Source: Gavia stellata (lineage: Eukaryota; Chordata; Aves; Gaviiformes; Gaviidae). From it: a stretch of 64,000 bases of DNA. Shown here piece after piece: positions 1 to 12,200 of the stretch; the stretch's first letter is position 1, and each line of letters begins with the position of its first letter. The position numbers and the translations under genes are program-made. The notes under the pieces were generated by a model. It searched no databases. It worked only from the letters and a program-made list of their open reading frames with translations, and had not been told where the DNA came from. The stretch is taken from assembly GCF_030936135.1 (NCBI RefSeq), contig NC_082595.1, positions 74,062,135 to 74,126,134 of the forward strand. The letters are read 5' to 3'.

Positions 1-202
1 TCCCTCCCTTCCCAAAATAACACGGAATCAATGCCTTCTAAACTTTCCCTGGTTATGCAGTAAATAGCACACTGTCACAGCGCAAGTCTGGCTTATACAC
101 CTCAAGTGCTGCGTCAGCATTCTGCTCCGTTCTATTACTTCCAACAGAAAAAGTCTAATGATCTTCCACTTAACGTGGCTAAAACCACTACACGAAACTA
201 TG

Positions 203-472
203 AATCACAGAATCACAGAATCACTACGGTTGGAAAAGACCTGTAAGATCATCAAGTCCAACCTGGAAAAAACAAAACAAAACAAAACAAAACCAAAAAC
301 CCACCACACAACAACAACAAGCCACAACCCACCCAACACCACACAGCACCATGTCCATCAAGCTACATCCCACAATGCCACATCCACACGCTCCTTGAAT
401 ATCTCCAGGGAGGGTGACTCTACCACCTCCCTGGGCAGCCTATTCCAATGTTTCACTACTCTCTCATTCTCC
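203..472 (-). mobile_element. CR1 LINE 3' end
   Basis: Read on the minus strand this has the CR1 3' sequence: GAGAGTAGTGAAACA..TGG, GGCTGCCCAGGGAGGTGG, then the TTGGACTTGATGATCTTACA block and the terminal octamer repeat (ATTCTGTG). On the plus strand it starts with three AATCACAG units. An (AAAAC)n stretch at about 267-295 interrupts the usual 3' UTR. It is 5'-truncated, as most CR1 copies are, and is of the same subfamily as the copies at 2.9 and 63.1 kb. Confidence 0.92.
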
Positions 473-2931
473 CATTTCAGTCCTCGGAGGCAACATCACC
501 TTGATTCTTTACTGAACCCTCTTAAGCATCTGCCCATAGTTGCACACAACTGCCAATAGTTGCACACTCTTTAGGAGAGGAGTTGGTAATTAGGTTACTT
601 TCCAAAACAGGGGTCTGAGTAGAAGTTCAGAATCGCACTCAGAAGGAAGAAGTAGAGTTTATTCTCCGTGGGAAAAAATACACACACACCACCCATAAGT
701 CACCCCTACTAACATGTCATTATTTACTTGCATACGGCTACTGCTTTTATATACATAGCCATTCTAAAACATTTTCTGAACTGGCATGCTAAGTACTTAA
801 TTTTTCCCTTAAATTTCATTTTTACTGTGTAGAAACAAATTTCAGGACAAAGATATTTGGTATTATCACATACAGCCCCAACATCAGTTGCTTATTCTAT
901 TGGCTAAAGCTGCTAAGAAACCAGAAAATATGTAAAAAATTGTGCTTGATTCAAACAATTCAAAGTTTCACTTTCTGTTGATCACAACTACCATTGTACA
1001 GCTTGTAAAGCCTTAGATACACAGAAATACTTCTTTATGTACATGCAATGTTTTCTTATTTCATTCAGAGCAAGAAGTTTTTTGAAGGGACATCATGAGC
1101 AGATTTATACGCAACAATGAAATTTAAGTGGTCAGCAGCGAACATCTTTTTTTAATTTGGCAGAATTCAGTTTTTCCACAAAAACAACTAGCACACTAAT
1201 ACAGAAAAATCAAAGTCAAAAGATCCGTTTTTAGCAACTAACATGAACAAAGATAGCTGAAATTCAAGTTCAATTTTTGTTTGTAAATAATTCCATAGAA
1301 AAAGCTAACTTTTAAACATTTTTCCAGTTGGTGTCTTTTTAAACAATCTTTGATAAACTGCAGGTCTATGTAACGGTATTACAGTGCTTGCCTGTCACCT
1401 CCAAGACTTGGCTGCAATTCCACGTTGATACAGAGGCATGATATGCAGTGGTGATCACAACCTGTCCCCTCATGAGTGGGCTTCCTTACCTTACTTCCCA
1501 GAAGAGGCGCCTACGAGAAAATCATGTCTTAATATCTACAAGAAAAACTGCACTCTGTCACTGCACTGTGTGGCTTTGTTTTTTTAAAATGAGAAAGTTC
1601 TACCTTTTTTTAATACTGCATTTAAATTTCACAGGATGCTGGCACTACAACCATTAGTTTTTGTTTATGCTTCCTAATGAACAGTTTCATAATAGCTAGC
1701 TAAGACTAATGTCACCAACTTCCCTACACTGACAATCTAATTACACTGAATTGTGCTTTCTATGCAATACTGTTGGGTATAAATAATTATTCCTCCAGAA
1801 AACTAAGCACTTAATCCTTCTTAAGGAGCAGAAGCAGTATTGAATATTCCTCTGAATCTACTGATAGACCCTAAGATACAGTGTAGTTCCCTGAAATTAC
1901 ATTACAATTTTTAAAAAATCCCCCTCAACTTTGAAGAAATTCCACAATTTTGTGATTTCTTCCCAATTAACTAACAGATACACTGGCCAAAACATTAGTC
2001 TAAACTCAACAGGAATTTGAGAGTCCGTAGGCAATGTATCTGGGAGTATGACTTTCCCAGCTTAAGGGGAAAAAAGTAGGAACTTATGCTAACTGTTTCT
2101 TCATAGCATAAAGTTATCACAGGCTTCCAGTATCACCTCTGCATTAAGTCACTGCCTCTGAAGAAGAGCTTCACCGCTTTTTTGTAGTCATAAAAATAAA
2201 GATTAAATAACTTAAAAGTATAGGGACTTGGGGGGGTGTGGTGGTCACACACATAGCCCGTTTACAAACTCATGAATGCTGTCGTATCAACAAGTAATAA
2301 CAACATAAAAATCAAGTATAGTTTTCAAGTGTTAATCCTGCCTGGTTTTCAGCCCTTCTTCCTGTGCTTTGAATACAATGGAAAAGTTTGAAATTATCAA
2401 TACACAAGGAAATACTACAGGAAAAACTCAAAGACAAGAAAAATCTAAGGAATTAAACATCTGTGCTCCCATAAGCACTTACTGTTCACAGACTCAGAAT
2501 AACCTTGCCACCAAACTGGAAGTGTGGAAACATTCTGAGTAAAATGATTACTTTTACTAGAAAGTGTCAGTAACTTAGCAAAAGAACTATGAATACACAA
2601 AAACTGAATGAAATAAATATAAAACAGATATAACAAGATAACATAACCACTTTCCAATCTGCTCCCAGATTTTCAGGTACTTTCAAGAAGTGGAAATTAT
2701 CAGTTACACTGTCTTCAAACAATACTCTCATCAGAAATAAAAGGTAATGCTGAGAGTAAGCAGTGGAAGATACATAAATCCAAGCAAAAAAAAATCAGAG
2801 TATTTAAGGCAACGCATCTGTGCTACCCTATATATAGTGCTGCATAGAAATACCAGATATAAAACTATAAAATAGCTTTAACTAGCCAGTTGAGGTCTTG
2901 GAAGCAAAGTAGCTCTCACAAGGAACTACTT

Positions 2932-3392
2932 CAGTTGCTGGAGTGTGTCCAGAGAAGGGCGACGAAGCTGGTGAGAGGTCTGAAGCACAAGTCTCATGAG
3001 GAGTGGCTGAGGGAACTGGAGTTGTTTCAGTCTGCAGAAGAGGAGGCTGAGAGGAGATCTTATCGCTCTCTACAATTACCTGAAAGGGGGTTGCAGAGAG
3101 GTGGGTGTTGGTCTCGTCTCCCAAGTGACTAGCGACAGGACAAGAGGAAACGGCCTCAAGTTGTGCCAGGGGAGGTTCAGGCTGGATGTTAGGAAAAATT
3201 TCTGTACCGAGAGAGTCGTGAAACACTGGAACAGGCTGCCCAGGGAGGTGGTGGAGTCACCATCCCTGGAGGTGTTCAAGGAACATGTGGAGGTGGCATT
3301 GTGGGACATGGTTTAGTAGGCATGGTGGTGTTGGGTTGATGGTTGGACTTGATGATCTTACAGGTCTTTTCCAACCTTAGTGATTCTGTGAT
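2932..3392 (+). mobile_element. CR1 LINE, 5'-truncated, with end of ORF2
   Basis: Contains the C-terminal end of CR1 ORF2 ([12 protein letters not shown], then frameshifted remains of the [17 protein letters not shown] part), followed by the 3' UTR and the terminal CCAACCTTAGTGATTCTGTG. The reading frame is broken, so the copy is dead. It is close to the copy at 63.1 kb over shared parts (roughly nine in ten bases by eye), which suggests a fairly recent family. Confidence 0.95.
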
Positions 3393-6077
3393 ACTGCTTC
3401 TGCTGCTCACACTCAAATCCCAGTATACCTTATGCCAGCTGTTCCACATGCTCTTTCCAGCCATGATAAAGTTTGAGGAACCCTACTTCTCAATGAAACA
3501 GGGCTAAGTTACTTCGTTTACAGCACAGACATCGCTGGGGGTTTTTAATAGCAACCGATATATCATGTAAGTACAGCTATTTCCAAAGCTAGTACTTCCT
3601 TCCTCCACCCTGTTTATAGTCCTTGCTGATCCTTGTCTCATCACAGCTACACAGTAGCATAGTGTAAGTGGCTAAGTATCTATAGCAAATCAGACTCTGG
3701 TCAGCAGCATACACATTTATGCTATCTTTACTGCAGGATTTACTTGTGCTTTACTAGTACTTGACATGTTCTGCCTGTGTTGAAAGCACTCCTAGTGTGG
3801 GCACAGGTAAATAGGCAAACCGCACGGGTACTACCTTGATAATACTACTATCCCAGCATGCAAAATAAACTAAAGTGTAAGTAGTATTAAGGAGAACTTC
3901 TATATCTGCAACACACTTCATACTAAGCGTTTCTGCAGTTTATCAAAGAACAATCTAATCTTCTCTTCAAAGATCTATTTAACTTCATATATAAAATGCA
4001 TCGATTCATTTATGAGGTCAGAATTACTTACCAGGCTGGAAGTCTTGGTTATTTTATTTCCAGAATAAAGTTATTTTGCTTCAGAAAAAGTAGGTTTGCA
4101 TACAAAACCAACTGCACACCCAATAAAGACAAGGAAATTACCTAGAATTGTTAATTACTATTTCTGTGCTCACATTGTGCAAGGTATGAGTTTCTTCACC
4201 CGTAATATTATTTTGCTCCCACAGAAGTGGAAGCAAAACTGAAAACTGCAGTTTAGAATAAGGGAGCACAATTCTAAGCAGAAACAGAGAGGGGCTACTT
4301 AAGACTAAACTGAGTGAAGAGAAGCCTCCAACATGTAGATTTTATGGCCGAGCGGAAAGCACAGGGCTGGAATAAAGGAAAGACATCTAGGGCTGAACAT
4401 TCTTCCTCTATAAACCTTCCGGCATGTTCAATTTTAAATTTGGGGGTTTTAAAATTAAAAAAACCTACAGAACAAAAGTTTCTGGAGTAGGGATTCAAAA
4501 CCCATAGTTATCAATATATTTGCTAGATTTGTCACCTCTGTAATCAGGGAACTGGAGAAACTCAGGCTTAGCAAGCCCTTTAACTTAAGTTTTCTGGAGA
4601 TTCAATTTAAACTGGTCTGAACTCAGTCAGTCAGTGATCCATAATAAAGTTATCCAATACCTATAACACTTCTCTGCATAATATGATAAACGCTATGTTG
4701 GAGACTGACTTAGAAAAAACTGCAGAATCATCATCTAGGAAGCACTGGTTACTAATGGTCAATTTGAATTTTTGACAATTGCATCCAATCATCCTCACCT
4801 TCCTCATTTGCAAAGGATCTATAAATCCACTATATTCTACATCCTACATCTCTTGTTCTTTCAGGTTATTTTCTCATTTTGTTTTCCATAATCATGAAAG
4901 TGATAAATAACGAGGGAGAAAATGAGCAACAGACAGCGGACAACGTATTAGTCCAGGCTGTATCACCTTAAATATAGAGGATTATATCAAAAAATCTAAT
5001 AATAAAGTGGATGACTCAACAGTTTCTCATAAGGAAAATTACATTCTACATAAGCTAAAGGTAGCTAGAGATGTGCTTTTATGCAGTCGGTCTTCCTTTT
5101 TGTACCACAGTAATCTCTCAACTTTAAAGGCCTAAGTAGCATAACTGAGAGCCAGTAAGAGGTGTACAACATGGTGATCAACATTTAATTAGCTCTTTAA
5201 AATGTACAGCTTTGCTTTCATACATAATAAGGCAGACTAACATCAAACAGTCAACTTTTGAGCATTATTAGACAGAGGGCCAAGAGGGCTTTTGAGAAAC
5301 TGGACAGCTGCAATAACATCAGGAGCATGCTTATATTATATAATATAATTGTGCAGAAATTTTTAATTTAACTGTTAAAGAAAAAAAAAAAGAGAAGTAC
5401 ACTGATCGGGGTAAGACACTTTGGTGCTGCATCAAGTTCATACTACTCTGCTACCACAAAATGAACTCTCAATGTAACATCTACTGCTTCTTGCAGACAC
5501 ATCAGCTTATTCAGAGCTGGCTTTGACACCTACACATGGCTTGAAATGCCTTATTTAATCACAGCTCAAGTTACAAAGATGCAGTGTGCTGGAACAACAT
5601 TACAGCGTTAAAAGATGTTACTACAGTATACTAACAGTTGGAAGTGGAGGTTTTTGTTCCTTCACCACAGTTAACTCCTATAGTGTATGGCCTTGCGTCA
5701 GTCATTATCTCCTCAGGGTCTACTGAGGTTTTATATGGACAGAAAGGCTATTAAGCACACAGGTAGCCAGGAGATGCAACAACACTCAAGCAGTCTTCAC
5801 CTTCCCTTACTAGGTTCTTCCAGTCTTTCCACAAGACTGGAAGACCTCCATTTCTATGGCAGGACAAAACAAACCAAGCAAAGCAAAGCAAAACCACACA
5901 TCTAAGGTGAACCCTTGCAAGGAGAATTCCTGAGCAGCTTTCAACAAGACCAGAGAACATTCCTGAAGAAAATGAAGTATGACTACAGGAAAAGAAAATG
6001 CTGGGAGAAACCAAATATGCCTAACATGCTCCAAAAAGTCTTAAAACAACTGGTAACACAGCCACGAAACTGCTTAC

Positions 6078-6200
6078 CTCTGTCCACGTGTTTGATAAAC
6101 GTATTATGATTCTCCAAAGGCTGTCCCAGCATTTTCCAATGAATGTTATCCTTTTTCTTTAAGATTATCTCTACTTTCCCAACTTTTTCAGCAATATTCA
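6078..6200 (-). CDS. CYB5R4: CYB5R4 coding exon 10 (end of CS domain)
   Basis: Encodes residues 233-273 plus one base: [18 protein letters not shown], then [13 protein letters not shown]. It matches the end of the human CS domain (VGKIEIVLQKKE..W..LG.PLKNHN). The acceptor is CTTTTAG|TGAAT and the donor AGAG|GTAAGC. The next expected residues (GLYYRKC, start of the reductase domain) are not found to the left within the window. Confidence 0.96.
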
Positions 6201-9200
6201 CTAAAAGAGAAAAGGTTTCACACTGTTACTTTTAGTTACATTTTGTACAAAAAAAAATATTTTACCCTTCCATTATAATGAAATTTTAGAAGGATTAGTC
6301 ATTTCAAGATGCACAGAATTAATCTGTTCAATTAAAATATCAAATTAAATGTACTTCCAGCTAGCTTTTTATATTGTTCTACAATGCATTTAAAACAACA
6401 AGCACTGACTTAATATGCATAATTAATGTATCTTATTTACTAAATACATTGTGAAAAGCTTCACAGCCCATCTGGTCAAAAAAAAATGCTCATGAATTCA
6501 GAGTCCTTATTTACTGGAAGTTGGTAACTACCACTATTTACTTCTTCCTTTCTTTTCAAGAGCATTTGAATGAAAAATTAAATCCAAGAAAATCCCAGTC
6601 TAAGCAAAGAACAGTTCACAAATACACAACAGAACTAACTTCTAATTATTTTAACATTTAGTCATACTCAGAGGGATCAGAGCACCATCAACTTACTACT
6701 TTCACAGGCCCAAATGCCACAATTTAAAAAAAAATTGTTCAGCATTATGGTTTGATTTGATTGATTGTGTCAGAACCTTGTGGTAAGCAAAGCTAAAGTA
6801 TCTGATGAGTCAGCAAAATAAACTGAAATCCCACATTCTGGTATTAGAAGAGATACAGAAGTGCTGCAAGAGACAGAACTTACCAGCCAAATCTTCTTGA
6901 ACTGCATGATCCAAGTCTGAAATAAAGAGAAACTCTATTTTAAGCAAAAACAAAATTACATTCTAGTCATCATATATACATACAGTATATGGCTAGAAAT
7001 ACTGAGTGAACTAATGAGCCTAGAACCCTATGCATCTTTATCTGGCTCTGAAATTCCACTTGTGCATCATATCAGTCCCAGTGATTTCTGCAGGCCTAAT
7101 ACATAACATTAGGCAAGGCATTATCTTCCCCATTACTTTTAAAAATGACTCATGTAAAGCTACCAATCTGCATTTACCTAAATCATTCCACTTGCCCTTT
7201 TTCAATAAGGGCATTTTAATAACCATCGAAAACACACTTGAAGAAAAACTTTACACGACTTTTACATCAATTTCTTACTACACCTTATTCCACATGTAAG
7301 GAGTTCAGTATGTACTAAACAAATGAAGATGTGAGTTGATAAACAATGTAATTCCTTTACACCAAGGCACTTTAAAGTACTCATCTCTAACGAAAGAGGA
7401 ATAAAATATTAATTGGTATATGTAAAACACATATGGTCTGATGAGAGGATTTTAATAAAGTAGAATGAAAATTCAGTATTTTCAACTGCAAAATTACAGT
7501 ACCTACCAACTTCTACAAGATATGAGTGGTCATCCATGATGATCTCTCCCCTTAATCGTTTGTCTTGACAGTCAACTATCACCAACTCTGCATTCATATC
7601 CTTTCATAAGCAAGGAAAAAAAAAATTAATTAAGTTCTCCCAGAATTGGAGCTGGATCACAACTGCATCTTGTAATTCTCCCTTTCATAAAGTACACTTA
7701 CCTTCTGCCTAGTATATATGACAATGGTGATCAAACTATCTGTTTGGAACCAGTCATAACTGTAAAACAAAAGAATACAGTGAAGAAGAAACATATACTT
7801 TCTTTGGGCATACCGAAACATACTTAATTAGAAGTTTTCAAGCAGAGCTTCCTTTATGAATTTACAAGCCAAATACGTTATTTACTATTTTTTTAAGAGA
7901 TAAATACAGAGCCAATAACTTTGAAAATACCATTAAAGTAAGAACAGTCTAATTATGCATCCTGATAGTCAGCACGTTGTAGCTAAAATTATATGGCATT
8001 GGTTTTACTTAAAAAGCACGTGCATCCTCTTTTCAGCATACAAACCTTCCTAACAAGATGATTAAAATCCTTGACTCCAGAGAAAAGTATTAAATAGCCA
8101 GGGTGGCTTCCAAGAGTTATAGATTCCGTGCACATACCACAAAACCACAGTTCCCTTCATCTCCCCAAATCAAGGTTTTACATTCTGATGTTCCCAAGCT
8201 GCCCAAACCTTGTAATAAATCCATGGTAAGGTAAGAAACAGAAAGCCTTCAAATGCTAATTGTTTGTATGGCCTTACACTTGCCAAGAAGTAACTTACCC
8301 ACCCAACCCCAGAAAAGCTATTCCTTTCTCTACCCATTTTCATGGGGACCATACATCTGACAATGTCATGCCTGGCTCTCCACCACAGACATCTATAGTT
8401 CTCACTTGACTTCCAGCTAGGTTGCAATCCCAGCCAGTGAAAGTCAACAACAAAAATTAACCCTTCACATCTACGTTACTGCTGTCTTCTCCCTTCTCCA
8501 ATGTCCTAACCACTTCTGTCTACTGTTTGGACTCCTGGACCAGAAAAGAAGGCAGAGGGGGAAGACGCCCCCTCCAGCAGACATTCCTAACAGCCAACAT
8601 GTTCTAGGATGCACACCTTCCAGTCATACACCAGAACATGCCAGACATACATGGGAAGAAAGGCAGCAAGGTTTGGAGAGCACTCCAGAAGATAAGCCAT
8701 GTTCCAGGTGTTCGCAAGCCACAGTATTTTATGATTGCATGTAACTAGCCCAGAGATTACACATTCACAGGAGATTTTGATGCAAAGTGAGAAACTGAAC
8801 CTTGGTGACTCAAGGCATCACGGAGTTAAATGATAGCTCAGTGACAACAGCAGGCCTATCACAGTGGGGTTTTAGGGCCTGCTTTGCTTTGCATATTGTT
8901 GAAACTTGAATACAGCTATCACATGTTAATATATTCCAGCTTGAAATGAAGTACTTTTTCAAGGCATGCCAACTCATTCATTTATGGACAAATTAACTAA
9001 AGTCAGAAAAGTAATCAGTCCAGCTGGAATCACTTTCCAAGAGTTTTATCAAGAAGCAAGGCTGAGGAGCCTGCAAGTATAAGCCATACATTTGTATACA
9101 ATGCAAGGCAGTGCAAGTGTTGGAAACCAACAGAGCAAGCCAAGAACCTTGCATCCTCATCTGCCTATACTATTGATATGACCTTTGGCAAATTGTTTAA

Positions 9201-12200
9201 ACCTGAACTTATAAGAAGATGGTAATGATATACACTCATTTAGCTGAAACATCAAGAACTAACCATGGAAGAAGTTGCCTGCATTTACTAAGAACTGCAC
9301 AGAATTATTAAACAGAATGTTCAACAGACAATGAAAGAGAAAGGTTTACCTTGGAGTTAAATCTTTAGCGGAAGCACTAAGTACTTTCTTCTCAGGAAAC
9401 ATACCTACAAAGAGCAGAGAATCATTAAAATATTTGCTATGGTGCTTGCTTAATAGAAATCATAATCAGAGATGTTTTGGGGTTGTTTTTTTTTTTTTTT
9501 TTAAATTGAATGTTCTAGATACCCCTCCACAATATTTAGTGGCTTTATTTCCACAGGCAGCTGGAAGTATCCATGTACTTTTTAAATTTTGTTTTTATTC
9601 ATGAAGTTCTACTTCAGAAATTAAGAGTTCCATATACCACAGAATCTGTTTGTGCAGCCCTTCTGGTACATATAGCTTGGTCTCAGTTCCACCTGTTATT
9701 AGCTTGTGCTTTCACACTTTTGATAGTGAAGCATGGAAAAAAGGTTATGTGAATGAATTTCCTTTAACAGAGCTATTTGCTAGAACAATTCAGATGAACT
9801 AATTCAATTTGGGACGTCTGGTCTAACCTAATTCACAAGTAAAATTTCAGTCAGCTAAGCAAAGATATCAACCTTAATCTCTCTACTATGCACTTTGCTA
9901 GGAATTTTCACAGAATTCAGCCACTCACTTTAATTATTAAATAACATGAAACAGTCTGAAAAAGCCTTTGCTGGGAGGCCACACTTGGTCAGTCTTTGAA
10001 AACGTCAACTGTTCTAATCTCTGGCCTAATAGAAACTGAACATATTTGGCAAAAACTTGAGCAGAAATGACAGATAAAAGCAACTGCAATCCTTCATCAA
10101 TTTTAACACAAAGAAGTTATAGAGAACCATGATGGAGGAAGCTGCACAGACTGAAATATAGTATGATTTGTAACACCGCATGAACAGCGGGACTCTTCCT
10201 GGACAATGGTTAGGCAGAGGTTTAAGATGACAGTTGGCAAGTGCTGGTTTCAAGCCCATTCAAAGGCAAACCTTGCAAAGCTGAAATGGCTATGCATAAA
10301 ATAATTAACATATGAATTCTCGGTTACCTAGATGATTATCTTTTAAACACCTGTAAATTTTGTAGTTTGGCTACAAACTTAAACACAGTAATTGAGTGGG
10401 AATAGATAAAAACAAAGACAGCCACTCTGGTTTAATCCAATCTGTCAAAACTATTTGATCATCCAGATGGGGAAATTAACCCAAAGCAATTAAAACTCGC
10501 TGGAATGACTTACTCTTTGATCCTTAATTACCCCTAAGTACACACAGTCTGCAGCTGCCAAGGAAGCTAAATGGCAGAGCAGTCAGAGCATTGCAAAAGA
10601 AAAAGCAATCACCTAATGATAAAAGCCTTCCCAAAGACTAAGCCTTTCTTGAGGACATATGCTTAGGTTGGCCTCCATGGATAAGAGGAATTCATGGTCA
10701 TACACACTCCTGTTTGCTTTTGCAGGTCAACAGAAATATATGAACAGCCAAAATAAAATAGAACATTCTGGCAAACCAAGTTATTTATGAATTATTCTGA
10801 AATACTGTAAGGTGTTATGTGAAAACAAGAAGTCACACTGCAATAAAAATACAATGATTCAGGTGATCAATGAACCAACTAAGGAAAGTGCTCTACTGGT
10901 CATGGTGGTCATAAAGAAAGGAAAGCTGGTGGTGAAGCCAAAGCCTGATAGCAGGCATGAAATGAAGTAGCTTAAGATGACCGGGATGAACAGCAGAATT
11001 AGAACTCTGCATCTAATGAGAGCAAACTTCAGCTTGTTCCAGCAAATGCTTTGCAGAATCCCATGGGATAGCAAGGCTAGTGATAGTTTCTCACATTATC
11101 CTCATAGCCACATTGGAGAGAGCTGGGTTTGATAGGTGGATTACAATCTGGGTAGAAAATCAGTAGGACTGCCAGGCATAAAAGGTGTGATCAACAGTAC
11201 AAAGTCCAACTGGTGGCTAGTTACAGCTGGTATTCCCTAAGGAACAGGGAATGCCAATACTCTTCGCTACTGTCATTAGCAACCTGAAGGGCACACACTG
11301 TCCCACTGTCAGGAAGCATGTGAGCAATAACACATCACGGGAAGCAGTTGAAACACGAAAGGTTATGGCTACCATTCAAAGGGACTAAGACAGACTGAAG
11401 AAATGGGCTGACAAAAGCTCCATGAAGCTCAAAGGCAAATGCAAAATTTTGCACCTGCGAAAAAAATAATCTGATGCAACAAAGTAAGTGGGGAGCCTGC
11501 CTGGATAGAAAGGAGCTTTGCACAAAACCTGCCAGAGTAGTAGACATGCCCAAGTAGACAACTTGGGCAGATACTACATCCTTGTGGTGATGAAGGCCAA
11601 CTTTATCCTGGGCAAGAGCATAACAATCAGTTCAAGGGAAGTGATTCTTCCTCTCTGTTCAGCATTTCTGAGATCACATCTGGAGTACTGTATCCAGTTT
11701 TGGCTTCCCAGTGTAGGACAGACATTGATATACCAGATAAAAGTCCAGGGAAAGGCCACAAAAATGGTCAGCAGCTGGAGCACAGGATATATGAAAGGAG
11801 GCTGAGGGAACTGTGTTTCTTCAGCCTGCAGAAGAAAAGGCTAAGGGGGAAATCCAACTGCAGTCTTCAACTACCTAAAGAGAAGGGGGTGGGAGAGAAG
11901 GAAGTATAGAGAAGATAGCCAGACTATTCTCAGAGGGGCACAGCAGAAGGACAAGAAGCAATAGATAAGTAGCAGCGAAAATTTTTGTTATGTATATGGG
12001 GAAAAAAACAAACACCAAAACAACAAAAGAAAAACAAAAATACGACACCTCTTCCCTTCCCATGAGAGTGGGGTTGCTCATGAGCCATCTGATGTAGTAT
12101 TGAAGTTCATCCTGCTTTGAGAAGGAGACTGGACCGAACAAGCTCCAGATGTTCCTTCCAATCTGAACTACTTTAGGATGCTCTGAAAGCTTTCTGTACA

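Larger units (their letters stand above)
1..6077 (-). other. CYB5R4 intron 10 (5' part)
   Basis: More than 6 kb of AT-rich sequence with no exon that I can match to the reductase domain. It holds two CR1 copies (203-472 and about 2932-3392), a short TATA-rich run at 5333-5352 and an A-run at 5380-5391. Reading frames here are short and unrelated to the gene. Confidence 0.75.

Noticed and set aside
1..6077. Search for the CYB5R4 reductase-domain exons left of exon 10.
   Set aside because: No frame with the expected FAD/NADH motifs was found; they should lie outside the window.
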